In this document: one piece after another, positions 12,301-24,339 of the stretch
How positions within the stretch are numbered: the first letter of the stretch is position 1
How the letters are laid out: the number at the start of each line of letters is the position of its first letter
Assembly (NCBI GenBank): GCA_014549065.1
Contig: JACDOX010000033.1
Span: 4,127,149 to 4,191,148 of the forward strand
DNA length: 64,000 bases
Origin: Cardinalis cardinalis
Taxonomy: Eukaryota > Chordata > Aves > Passeriformes > Cardinalidae
Reading direction: 5' to 3'
Notes under the pieces: generated by a model
The model's input: only the letters and a program-made list of their open reading frames with translations
Told to the model about the DNA's origin: nothing
Database searches by the model: none
Made by a program: the position numbers and the translations under genes

Positions 12301-15300
12301 GCCTTCAGCACACTTCCATGGGAAGTGTAGGAAATGCACATGGGAAATTCCAGGAGAAATAGGATCTCTTCCCAGGCTCCTTGTCTCTAGTTCTCTAACA
12401 GCTCTGCTGCTGGCAGAGACCTTCAGAGTCCAAAATGTGAAGCAGGGGAACAGCATGTTTTTCCAGTGAGGGAACCACATGACCTCCATCTTCAAATTGC
12501 CCTGCATGGGAAGAAACTCACATCACAGAAGCAAAGTGGCAGGAGTGCTCTGGGACCTCACATTTTCATGGTACTTCGACATCTTCAGTGCCAGCATGGT
12601 TCCCTCTTTAAAAGAATTTACATCAATNTTAAAACATCAGAGACTGGTGTTCCAGGCCAAGATCTCAACGTGTTCCAGTAAGATACAGGTCAGTTTATCC
12701 ATAAAGCCTTCAAAAGAGCATCTGGAATGCAAGTGAGGTCAGTGAGGCATGAGGTTTGCTGAGCTGCATGTCAGCCAAGAGAAAGAACTCTCTTCTTGAG
12801 TTAAACTGCACGGATGAACATGTGTGGAAAACACCTGAGTCCTCTCTACCTGGGAGAAAAATGTGGCTAAGCCATGTTTGTCAGTATTAGCAGCAGCTGG
12901 TACACAAAACAGCTTNGTCTGTCTACTTGTTTCCTCTTTTCTGGTTGTGAAATCTAGGAACAGGGGAGTCCTTTTGTAAAGTTATCAGAAAGCATTCAAA
13001 TCCCACCTGCATGTGTCACACACAGCTCAAATTCCAAATTAGAAAATAAAATTAGAAAAGAAAATGCAAACCTGGTGCTGTGGCCTCTTTCCCTAACGAC
13101 CTGTTCTCCCTTTTACCTGCCAATGCCACATCCCCAGCCAAGGCAATGGCTGTGAGACACAANCTGGAGCAGCACAGGCAGCTGTATCTGGCCCCATCTC
13201 AATGTGCAAGCTGCCCAGGTTCAGAGCATCAGAAGAGCATGGAGGCATCATATTTTTCCCAGGAAAGGAATCAGCCCAACCAGGANGGCTGCTTTATCCC
13301 TAATAAGTGANGCTGGAGAATCAGTTTTCCAGCTGCTCTAACTGGAAAAGACAGACGAGCTTTTGAACACTTAAAGCTTTTCTCAGGTCTGAGACACAAG
13401 CAGATAATGTCAGATGAAGGATGGGACAGAGAAAATGATGCTGATGTTTCACTTTGCATTCATCAGACAGACAGTCTGAGAGGAGAAGGTAATAAGGCTA
13501 TTAGTCTGCTTCACACAGCTACAGCCTCTGCTGTGCCCAGAAGGAAAACGTCACAGCCCAAGGAAGTCCCTTTTCACACCAGCATCCTGATGGTTGAAAT
13601 GTCACCCTTGAAACAAGGCAGGAACACATAAAACCGTTCCTGAACCACCTCTCAACTGAGCTAAAGAATCTCTTGGACTATATCCACGTTGCTCTGCCAG
13701 AGCAGCCTCCAGAATCAGCAACAAAAAGGATGCTCCTGTATTCCTCCAGCACAGCTTGTACACAGGACCTCATCCAAACTTCAGACTGTGTTTAACCTGT
13801 ATGCACAAGTTCACTTGGTCAGAATTCCCATAATTGAACACACTTTGGGCTAAAAAATACACTGTCAATGTGGAACAAACACTGAGAGGCTGGAATGGGC
13901 TCTCAGCAAGNGAGCTGTAGCTCATCCAGGTGGGGGTTCAATTCCTGTTCCCATAGTCAGAACTGTTCAGGCCCAAGGGAGAGCAACATTGCCTAGCACA
14001 GCCCAAAGCAGGTGGCCTGAGCCCAGCTCCCCATGAGGGACATGAAGACAATTGAAGGNTTGTGTTTCAGAAACACAGTCTTTGGGGCTCACCCAGGACT
14101 AGTTTATCTCACCAGGGAAAGGGAAAACACGCAGCTCTCAGCAGTGATTTCAGGATGCCACCTATCTGGGGTGTCCCAGCCTGCAGTCTTGCTTGTTGAA
14201 GGGAGAGGGTTGGGGACATTCCTCCATGGGCTGCTTTGATGNTCCCACTTCAGGAGCCTCCAAAAGCTGAAGGGGGTGCAAAGCATCTCTAAATGGGGAC
14301 ACTATTGCATTGCCAGGAAAAGGAAGGAAGTGGGAGCCTGAGCCTCATGGAAACACAGCCGTCTCTTCCTAGCAATTTCACAAGAATTGTCTTCATGCTG
14401 TGTAGGAACCACCCCTGCAGCAATTGACAGGGAGAATTTCAATCAGAAATACATCTCCTGTAAGGACTGCTTTGGGGGCCAAACAGGGAAAGCAACCTGC
14501 AATCTACTTCATATTGCTGAGCAATAATGGGACCAGGTGAGATGAAAAGCTGAGAGAAAGAAAGTGAATAAGGCTCCAGTCACTGGGGAGAGTGGAAACA
14601 ATCAGAACAGTGACTGCCACAATACAGGATGATGCTGTTTCAACCAGGTCTGCACTAATCAGAGCCCCAGCTCTCTCTCCCCTCCAAATCAACCTCAAGA
14701 CATTCAAACAGTAAGCAAACTCCTGACCANAGACAAGATTTAAAACCACTCTGTCTGCAGCTTAACTCAACGAATAAAAGACCAGGAGCTGTCCTGAGTG
14801 CATGATCTTCCTTCAGATGGCTTGTGCAGAGCTGCTTTTACTCTCTCTGCAGGATTAGCACCCAGTGTACTCACAACCTGATGGATAAGGTGATATCTGA
14901 CCATTGCTCTGTGCAGTGCCTAAACCAGAGACACAGCAAGCTGGTCAGGCTGTTGCTGCCAGCTGATGAGGGGGAAATGAAGGGAACATCTGCAGGGAAG
15001 AAGAGAAACAAGTGGGTCACCGTGCACATCCCACCTCTTCTCACCAGGTGGAAACAGCAAACCTCCATATTCCCAGGCTCACCCTTTCTGAGCTGGCCTT
15101 GGCTCTGCCACTCACTCCTGCCTTCCTGCCAGGATTTGGCCAGCTCTGCCTTGTCCACTCCACCAGCTGTTTACACTACAGGGAAGCCTGGAGCTGCCTC
15201 CCAGCAGGTCAGCCAGGGGCAGCATCACCCAGCCAGCTCCACCCANGCACGTTCCAAAAGCTGCCTGGCAGACAGACTCTTGCCCTGGAATGAAGCCCGA

Positions 15301-18300
15301 AGGACACAGCAGCCAATGCAGGGCAGCAAAACCTGATTTTCTCAGGCTGTCAAAGTAGAGGAAGTACTTTTTTGATGATCTCTGAACTAAATGGGAATCT
15401 TCCAAAACTGATTTTATTTCCCAGATTCCTGCCCAAGTAGGTGCAAGGTTCAAAGGGACAACCTGGAGGGAATACAAACCATAGCTAGGTTGAAGAAAGG
15501 CTGGAACATATCAACTGAAGTAACATAGGAATGGCTTCTTAGTGNCCAGAAGGATTTCTGACCAAAACAGAAGAAACACAGGGCAACTTTAAGGGCTTGG
15601 AGTATCCCATGAGGGGAGGAGCAGCATCCTGCTCTCCTCACTGTGTGCTTTTCATTATTCTTCTCCATCGTCCTCCTGAAGCCAGGGCACTGAACAGACT
15701 GGANTTCCCATCTGCCATAGAACCTCTCTTCTTCCTAAAGAACTTTGGGAAGCCACAGACACTTCTGTGAAGGGAGCAAAAGGCACTGCAAAATTTCAGA
15801 CAGTCTTACATAACTGTGAAGCCATTTCCCAGGAAGCTGTATTTGTGCTATCATTTTATATTTCAAGCCTGTTCCTGTTCTCTTTTTTTTTTCCCCTCAG
15901 TAGCAGCAGCAGTAGTGTACTTAGCCTGGTAAATAATGCATACTGCTCTCGCTGCTATGCAGATAGACAAAGGCAGGTAGTGTATCAAAGAATAAAATTG
16001 TACAGTGAATTGCAGTGTAATAGCTGTAATTTAGTGCCCTGTGGGCGATCCAGAGATTCAGAAAGTATCAGAGACCCATGCNCAGTGCTGACTGACAAGG
16101 TGACTGGAGATACAGCAGAGTGTTTGACCTTTGGATTGTTTCCAACCTAAGCAGAGCCATAAAAAATTCAGGAGACCATGCTGTCTTCCAGCAAAATGGT
16201 TTGTGGGGTGGATAAATAGATGGATTTTGTGTGAACACACAGACGGTATATTTATGTGGGTGCACAGAGATAACCAAAGAACCACTGATCAAGACCCAGA
16301 CTACTTATATAACAGAAATGGCTGGGGAAGCNGGAGGTGTATCAGGGCTGTTTTTTATTGTCTGCTTGCAAGAACGAAAGGAAGTCTTCATTAGGGTGCC
16401 AGCTGGATCCCAGCTCAGGAAATCTCAATTGAATTCACATGCAGGTTAGCAGCTAATGATGTGTGCGCGCGTCTGTCTGTCTGATTTCAGCTCTTTGGTC
16501 ATCTCAGACTTGGGGGCATTCAGATTTCTTGCCAGGTTCCCATTTCTGGAGCATTTGTCTCCACCAATCACCCAGTAAGTCATTTGAGAAAGCAGAAATG
16601 ATAGCAGGAGAAATAATGCTATTTTCAGACTCCCTACTAACCTCCTGATCAGAGGCAGTGAGCCGCACGTTCCCTTGGAGCTCAGCAAAGACCTGGAAGG
16701 ATCTAATCACTCTCTTTCTACCTAAACAAGACAAGAGCATGCAGGGATGCACAGGGCTGTCATCTCCCATTTGCAGACATCTTTGTGTAGGAGCAAACTT
16801 CTCGATTCTCCCTCCTCAGGGAGCCCAAAGCACCCCCTGTCCTTACAAGCCTTTCTCCCATTATCCCAGGAAAAAGAGAAGCAAAGGGTCAACTCATAGG
16901 AGTTGTCCCTGCTCTCCTAGGAGTACAGGGGCCTGATGACCACCAGGATGAACAAGAGGGGCTTTGAAGCAGGAGGGTGACTGGGAAGGACAGTGCTTAG
17001 CATAAATATTAGGCACTTTCTTTTCAAAAAACATGTCACTGTCCAGAAAACCACAGGACACACTAGAGGACAAGTCCCTCACTGTCCCTGCAGACGATGA
17101 TGGACTCTGAACAGCAAGGTGCATGAGCCAGGGAATACATTTACATGGCTGTCCTCTCTCATAACAACTGACAGCTCTGCGAGGATTGGCCACAGCACTC
17201 AGCAGCCTCTCTGCCACATGACAGGCCTGCAGAATGTGGGAAGAGGTACAGATTTGGTTTCTCCTGCCTCTGTCAGCAAGACTACAGAATCCTTGAACAC
17301 TTCACTACTCTAACAGCACCTGGAACCTTGTAGGACAAGTTCCCCATGGGATCTGAATAGAGAATATGGTGCTTTTGACAAACAGCAGATGTGATTCAGC
17401 TTCCTCATGCCTTTTACAGCACTGTCATCTGAAACCAGAGATATTAATGCCCCTGGGACAAGGAGATGGNGGAATGCCACACATAAATTGAGTAGAACAG
17501 TCAAGATGGGAACAGAAGAGGATTTGCCACCCGCTCATTATCTCGTAACAGACAGGCAGGGAAGTAGAGCAGGTGAGCATGGGGTGACAAGGGCAGGAAT
17601 GGAGACACTGTGCACCAGATGACTGAGCTGAAAACCAGACACTCAGCACAGGACTACAAATGCAGTGTGTGAGCTCTGCATCACCAGGCCTATCTTGCCA
17701 CCTAAATCTCTGCAGCCTACTTGCCAAGTAAGTACTTTCTGGCTCCCTGAAGCCTATTCAAGGGTATAAATCTCCAAGAAAGGGCTCAGGTTCTGAACAT
17801 AGCTGAGGGACCCCGAGTTAAAAATATTGTATAAAGCCAAGTCACCCAATTTTGAACTGGCAGGGGAGCTCAGGGGGTTCTCCTCAAGAGACTCTTCAAG
17901 ATCCCTCAAGCACATCAGAAGCAAACTTGTCTGGGGTGACTGTGATGGCCACGTTTTCCCTGCCCTNATACTTGGCAAGAAAGGCTGAAGAANNCTTTAG
18001 AAGGCTGTTAGAAGCAGGGCACGCTGTTCTTCTCAGCCATGCCCTGATTCAGAAATACACAGCTCCCCGTGACTCCCCAGGCAACCCGCAGGACCTGCAC
18101 TGCCTCTGCATCACGCTGCCCGTCCCTGTGATGGATGCACCTCTGCTGGCTGCAGAATAAACTCAGGCACAGGGTTGTGGCCCCAATAACACAGCACTTC
18201 AAAAAGCTGCTTGGGTCTCTCTCTCTAGTCTCAGATATTTATAAGGGACCCATCCCCACAATATATCTGACCACTTCATACTCAAACAGATTTTTTTTCT

Positions 18301-19757
18301 CTCTTGTAACTGCACTGTTATCTTTGCTCAATAGATAGAAACCCTGCCTACACAATTTCTTAGNTCCTCAGGATGATGCAGTGTGGTTTGGGGAGGACAG
18401 AAATACTTTCATAAAGCATAGAACAAAAATTACTGGGACAGGCCCAAAAGAATGCCTNCAAACTGGTAGCTGGCATAAGAACAGCTGGGCTGATGTGCTG
18501 GGGCAATGGGCAGAGACTAAATCAGAAGGGAATCTCCAATTTCTGTAATCCATTTGGGCAAATCTGTACCTCTGTTTCCAGGTCTGCAGAGTGGGACACA
18601 TCCACTGGACCCATAGAACCCTTTCAGATCATATCTCTAAAAGCCATTGCTCCAGTTCTCCTGCTTCCTCTGCATTAACACACCACGACTTGGAGTTCAG
18701 CTTCATTCAGCATCAAAGCAAGATCTGAGATTACACGCTGTGTAATCTGGCTCTGTACAAAGCAGGACTCCATCTGTTCCCAGCACAATTACTGCACTGC
18801 ATGGACAGACGTGATCTTGCACGAGGCACACAGCTCCTGAGAGCCCCTCATGTTTGACCGAGCTGTATANGACACGGGCTTTCATCCAAACAGAATCTAT
18901 TGATGAGGGCAGGCGTCAGCCTGAACTACAGAATCCCTTCTTGGTCCAACTCTGCATTTCACCGATGCCAATTTTGTCTCCGGTAGGTTGTTTTGATTAA
19001 TTTCATTTAATTAATTCTATCATCTCAAGCTGTTCCCAGAATGTGTGTGAAGCCCATCAAGGTGGAGGCAGAGAACATGATGCACACAAACTGAAGATGC
19101 AGTCCATTGGATTCTCANTATTTATCTTCCCAGAGGAAAAAAACATCCCACATTACAGGAGCATCTTTCAAACATCTGAAATCTGACAGTGCTTTTTGTT
19201 GCTCTTCTGCTCCCTGGTGGAATTTAATTCTACTGTCTTTGCTGGTAGGGGCAGACTTGTCTGCACTGGAATTTTTGTCCCCTGGTCATCATTGCAAAGA
19301 GGCAATTTTCATCCCTGCTTATAGAGCTTGGGGAAAAGNCAGGGAATTTATGTGTTGGTCCTACAAGAGGGAAGTGGGGAAATAACTAAGCTCCAGAGCT
19401 GAGTTCTAGCTCACAGCACCTCTCAGCTTGTTGTCTGCCTTGTTTGCACTCAGTTTTTGTTTCCCTCAGAAGGTCAACACACAACCTCTGCCCCAGAGAA
19501 ATCTTCTACTTATTCCAGTGTGTTAGGAGTCATCATGTCCCAGGGATTCCCCATTCCTGGCTGCCTTCAGCATCAAGATGCTTCCCTCCATCTCTTCACA
19601 GGTGCCAGTATACAGACAGAGGCTAGCTCACCCTGCCTGCTCTCACCTCTGCTTTTCCCTGCAGAGAGGCTTCTCCATTGACACAGCACAGTGATGTCCT
19701 TCCTTCTGTGCTTCCAGTGGCCAGCTGCATGTGGTACAGCAGGGCTGGGAGGGGAGA
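6341..19757. other. Long intergenic region, no gene recognised
   Basis: About 13.4 kb were read on both strands. Many open frames of 60-170 codons exist (for example plus 11730-12242 and plus 14824-15336), but each is cut by ambiguous bases or lacks family resemblance and splice-site context. No MDGA1-like MAM or immunoglobulin exon was seen, although MDGA1 is expected upstream of CCDC167 by human synteny. Simple-sequence patches occur: (ac)n near 10941, poly-T near 15884, and gtgcgcgcgtctgtctgtctg-like repeats near 16462. A conserved enhancer or lncRNA cannot be excluded without comparative data. Confidence 0.45.
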
Positions 19758-19859
19758 GGAGACACTCTGAGCACTGGACACTCACTATGCTGGAGACACT
19801 CTGAGCACTGGACACTCACTATGCTGGAGACACTCTGAGCACTGGACACTCACTATGCT
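19758..19859. repeat. 34-bp minisatellite, 3 copies
   Basis: The unit begins ggagacactctgagcactgg and ends cactatgct. It is repeated exactly three times at 19758-19791, 19792-19825 and 19826-19859, followed by a degenerate start of a fourth (gggggacacctg). The identity of the copies points to recent expansion or active unequal exchange. Confidence 0.97.
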
Positions 19860-20889
19860 GGGGGACACCTGTTCTCAGAAGGTTCCTGGAAGGCCCCCTC
19901 CTGTCTCATGGCCCATTGAGACATTACCTAACAAGCTGGGGAAGGACGTGCTTGGCACACAAAGGGCAGGTCCCCATGGTATAGCCAAGCATAAGAGGTG
20001 AGGCCCCTGATTCAGTGCTAGCCCAGCTACTTCATTGCTGTGAAGACTGGGTCAGATACTGCCTCANATCAATAAAGTGAGACATCTGGCCTCAGCTTCC
20101 TCTCAGACTTGTCAGAGGACTGATTCATTTGTCCTTACAAAGCACAGTGAATCTTGCAGATGGAGAATGCAAAAAGAAGTAGGAAGGCAGTAAATCAGGA
20201 GTGCCCAGGAACATTGTCCTGGATACANCCTGTAAACTAGCACCAAATGGCACACATCCATTTTATTAAACTCTCTTCACCTCTGAAACCATGACCTCAT
20301 TGAACAGCCCATTGGGAATGGTCCTCTGCCTATAACTCCCAAATCATGCCTGGAAATTGTCTGGGACAGTCCTAGTGGGACCAAATAAAATCATGCCAGG
20401 GGTATGCTGACACTNAAATCTGATTATTGAGTTTGTATTCTAAGAACGTTTCCTGATGTTGCTTAATTTACTAGTAAAGACTTAATTACTAGTGAAGACT
20501 TAATGTCTGTTCTATTAAATTACCCTCAAAGTCAGTACTGCCCTGATAAAAATCAGCAAGTGCTCCTAAACCTTCCTGAAAACTTTGATTCCTCAGTCAT
20601 TACTTTNCCATCTCCTCAATAAATGTGGAAAAAATTATTAAATAATCAATTTGTTATCACTTAAACATAATCAGGTAATACAAAAAAGCCAGCAGAGAAA
20701 AATCAAGAACAAATAATGTAAACTGTTTAGCTTTCTTTGTCACAGTAACTGAAATAGTAGAGTGAACAAGCCCAGCAATGCAGACTACCCTGGTGTGTAG
20801 TAAGANTTTTTGAAGCAATATTTGCCACAGGTATGCACTGTGAAACTAGTTATCAGTAGTTTGTCATCAGATCAGGAGGACTTACAAAG
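19860..20889. other. Intergenic DNA with a small tandem duplication
   Basis: An 18-bp unit, ttactagtaaagacttaa, at 20468-20485 is followed at once by a copy differing at one base (20486-20503). Around 20085-20150 the text 'ggcctcagcttcctctcag' faintly resembles a MIR SINE tail, but not enough to call it. No gene was seen. Confidence 0.5.
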
Positions 20890-21545
20890 AACAGATCTAT
20901 CAACTTGTTTCCCCAGTGACTTGGATAATCAAATAAAGTATATTTATAAAATGCATAGTTGGCTTCTGGAAGATCATGCAAGAAATAAGGCACAATAGGG
21001 GGGAAATATTTTGGCAAAATGGAGAAATAGCTCAAATTCAGCCAGCTAAAATTTCATAAAACTGGCGCAAAATACTGAACTGAGAAGGGGAAGAAATTAA
21101 ACGCACCAATAAAGAAACGGGTAACACCTACCTAGACTTCAGCACTGAGGAAACATTGAGGAGTTGCAGGGCTGTGATCCAAATATGAATTGCCATTGTG
21201 AAAGTATTGCATTAAAAGGCAAATTTCCTTCTTAGTAGGCTGCATTAGTAGATCATACTGCTATAAGACAAAGGGGATAATTTCTGCTTTCTCAATACAC
21301 CCAAGTTAGATAGGATTAGTCTAGGTTTGGATGGGAGAAAGGTAACAAACAGTATAAGAGGTGCAAAATGCACAGGGTTGAAAGAAGAGGACTGAGTCTA
21401 ACAGGAAGAAAACAGAAGAGGGCATATGATAATGAACCTCAAATACATAAACTTGTTAGAAGATGCTGATCAATTGTTCCCCACATGTGCTGAGAATAGG
21501 TCAAGATGCAAAAAGCTCAATTAGGTAACAGAGAGGAGACAAACC
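20890..21545 (+). mobile_element. Old CR1 LINE fragment, end of RT and C-terminal region
   Basis: Degraded text follows the order of the CR1 ORF2 second half. 'agtgacttggataatcaaataaagtat' corresponds to the NDLDD block, 'cagctaaaatttcataaaactgg' to the following thumb region, and 'tcaaatacataaacttgttag...gatcaattgttcccc' to the C-terminal 'LQIYKG...DQLF' block. Stops and indels are frequent, so the copy is ancient. Element orientation is plus. Limits are approximate. Confidence 0.6.
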
Positions 21546-23545
21546 TTCCCTGCTGCCAGTCAATGAGCAGTGTAACAGGTGCTGAGGAGGTGCCAGCATT
21601 CCTGCTGTGTCATGCACGGGTAAGGGAAACACCTGCTTGAGTGGCATCAGTGTATCTGATCCTGCCTCTGGACACATAGTGCAGTGTTTCCTGAATGTTC
21701 CTTTAAGGCTGACACTTGTGTATTTTTCGTTTCTAACACCACTTTGTCACTCATTTTGGCTGCAAGAATGCAGTAGGGACGGCATAATCAGGAACACTGA
21801 GCAGAGTCTCACCAGGACCACATCCAGTCTCATTGCTGGATATGTTATTTGGNGCCCACCTGTCTGTCATCACATCCTGCACCTTCCTCTCACAGGCTTT
21901 CTGTTAGACAATCCCATTCCAGAGCCTACTAAAAACCATTTCATTCTTTTTCTCCCACCTTTCTGGGAGGAGGTGTGTTCCATAACATGACTGCTCTCAA
22001 AGCTAAAAACTTTTAATTTCCAGCTTAGATATGCATGTTGACAGTAGCAGCTGCTTGAGATGGAGTAGTTCAAATTCATACTCATGTCCGTGAATATTCT
22101 AAAACACGGAAGCTGATGTCATTGCATGTGAAAAACTTCCAGATCTGTTCTTCATGTTTCAAGAAGAAAAATACCATAAATTTGCAGAGGAAAAGGAAAT
22201 TTTTCTTTCTTGCATTAGCATGTAGAGTACATGAATGACATTACATAGGAAATGAAGACATAACAGGGATGGTTGAAGGAAAGGTGTTAGCTGAGGGCTG
22301 AACCAGGAGACTCAAGACCAGGTAACAGGCATAATGAGGTTATCAGCTTGCTGGATTTAGGGGTGCCAGGAGGAGTAATGCATGAATTGAAAACTGCTGC
22401 TTGCAATGGTGGGAATGGGGGCTTGCTTGTGAGGGAGGAACCAGTTCCCCTTTTCTGTCTTCCCAAAAGATGTGACCACAAAGGTCACAGTCATCTGCCC
22501 GCAAAATGCTGCATGTTTGTCTCTCTGTGGAGAGGTGTATGTGAGAATTGACAGTCCTCCCCTGAATCAATACTCACCTTTGTGAAGGAGAAAATGCTTT
22601 CTGTTGAACTAATGGCTATTTCAGCCCATTGTAAACCATAACAGATGGGTTTCTTCAAACCTCTATGCATTTTTAGATTGTATTTACACTCACTAATCAA
22701 GTCATCTGTCTAAGATTGGAAAAAATAACATTCTCCCACTTTTTCATTTTCTCTCTCCCCCGATGTTGTGCTTCCCCAGGGCTGCTGGCTGGGTCCTACT
22801 CAGCTTCTTTACTGCCTTCTGACCAGCTGCTTCTGCTTGGAAAGCAGTTATTTCACAGTGTCTCAGCTTGGAGATGGGAGTTCTGGCTCCTTTGGGTTCC
22901 AAAGTACAGACTCTGTTGCATAGAGTCAAGTACCACATTGGGAAGCAGAAAAGAGTCCAGCTGTCCCTCATTTTTCTCCAGACATAAAATGAGAGTGATG
23001 CTGTTACCAACACATGCCATCTAATACAGTAAAAATGAAGGAAGTGGGGGGTGTTTGGAAGAAAAATGAAACACACTAATTAGGTATCAGTATTATCACT
23101 GCTTGTGTGGCACACATCTGCACTCCTGCCATTCTAGCAAAATTTCAGTCAGCAGAGAGTATTTAGTCAAAATGAAAATTCAGTCTGTATGTCTAATAAA
23201 TGGTGCTGCTGCCCAGGCTTCCTTTTTTGCCAGCAAATAGCACTGCTGCTCTCTGTCATGTAGCAGCCACATCCTACCCTGAAGATAGACGCACTTCAGC
23301 GGTGTTGCTTTTTCTTTTTTTTTTTTAATACAAGATTGCAGTGTTTCATAAAAAGCTTTCTTGGTCAGAACAAGTGTTGTCATGCATATGTAACATCATG
23401 ATTAGTATCTTGCACTGAACTGGCTGGTATGCACAAAGTGCTATTTCCAGGTAGATCACACAGCCAGCTTTTCCTCAGGTGCTTTAGCACAACGCTAGCA
23501 TTTGAGTAGGAAGCCACAAGGACAACCTGAATAAAACAATCACAG
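21546..23545. other. Intergenic DNA, no feature recognised
   Basis: Only a poly-T tract at about 23316-23327 stands out. Plus frames near 21607-21990 and 22716-23024 have no family resemblance. Confidence 0.4.
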
Positions 23546-23760
23546 AATCAATTAGGTTGGAAAATACCTCTGAGTCCCACCTGTGATGAAATACCACCCT
23601 GTCAACTAGACCACGACACTGTGTTCCACATCATCTTTTCCTAAACACCTCCAGGGATGGTGACTTCACCACCTCCCTGGGCAGCCTGTTCCAACGTTTG
23701 ACAACCCTTTCAGTGAAGAAATCCCTCCTGATGCCCAAAACAATTCTTATGTATCCCAAC
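23546..23760 (-). mobile_element. CR1 LINE, 3' end fragment
   Basis: On the minus strand the text encodes the CR1 ORF2 C-terminus (FFTERVVKRWNRLPREVVKS, SLEVFRKR) followed by the 3' UTR. On the plus strand this reads 'cacagaatcaattaggttggaaaatacctc' and 'cacctccagggatggtgacttcaccacctccctgggcagcctgttcc', standard avian CR1 words. It is a 5'-truncated insertion just upstream of the CCDC167 CpG island. Confidence 0.92.
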
Positions 23761-24271
23761 ACGCCACAAAGCAGCCGTTCTGGGTTTGCCTGGTGTTTCC
23801 GAGGTTGNCTTTTTCCGGAGTGACCCCCGGCACTACAAGCCCTGGTCTGGAGCGGCCAGGAATGCGCTGGCTCCACCTGCGGGAAAACCAAGTGATCACA
23901 TCGGGTCTGCCCAGACAGCACCCGAGGGAGCCGGGGTCCCTGAGGGGCGGAGAGGCAGGACCAGACATGACCAAGAAGTCCCACCTCAGCTTCCCAGCCT
24001 GCTGGTCCTCCCGCAGCCATCCCTCACCCGCTACCACTAGAGAGGCCAGAGCAGGANGGGCCAGCAGCAGCACAACGCGGGAGGCGCCGCTCTGGCTGCC
24101 GCTCGCCCTCGGCTGCGTCGGAGCCACCCGAGCGGGCTCGCAGGGCCAGACTCGCTCCCTTGGCAGCGGCTCCACAGGCGCGGGCAGGCAGCGCCGCCCC
24201 CCCCANCACGGCACCCGCCCAGCCCAGCCGAGCGCGGCCCCACACCAAGGCGGCGGCGCACGGGGCGCCCC

Positions 24272-24282
24272 TGCGCATGCGC
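24272..24282. promoter_or_regulatory. NRF1 consensus site
   Basis: The 11-base TGCGCATGCGC is a full match to the palindromic NRF1 (nuclear respiratory factor 1) binding consensus. It lies 18 bases upstream of the CCDC167 start codon and contains an upstream in-frame ATG (24277). Binding is inferred from the motif only. Confidence 0.7.
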
Positions 24283-24300
24283 GGCGGGCGGGGCCGGACC

Positions 24301-24339
24301 ATGGGCAGGCGGCGAGCGGGGCCCAGCGTGGCCCGGGAG
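24301..24339 (+). CDS. CCDC167: CCDC167 coding exon 1
   Basis: Thirteen codons, MGRRRAGPSVARE, precede the donor GTGAGG at 24340; it ends in phase 0. This Arg-rich N-terminus differs from the Lys-rich human one, but it has the same position and length to within one residue. Confidence 0.9.

Noticed and set aside
13946..13960. B-box-like ggttcaattcc (also near 61711-61723)
   Set aside because: Neither has a matching A box at the right distance or a tRNA fold; at most worn MIR or SINE pieces.
1..23800. 3' exons of MDGA1, expected here by human synteny
   Set aside because: No MAM, immunoglobulin or GPI-signal exon was readable on the plus strand; the intergenic distance is probably longer than this window.
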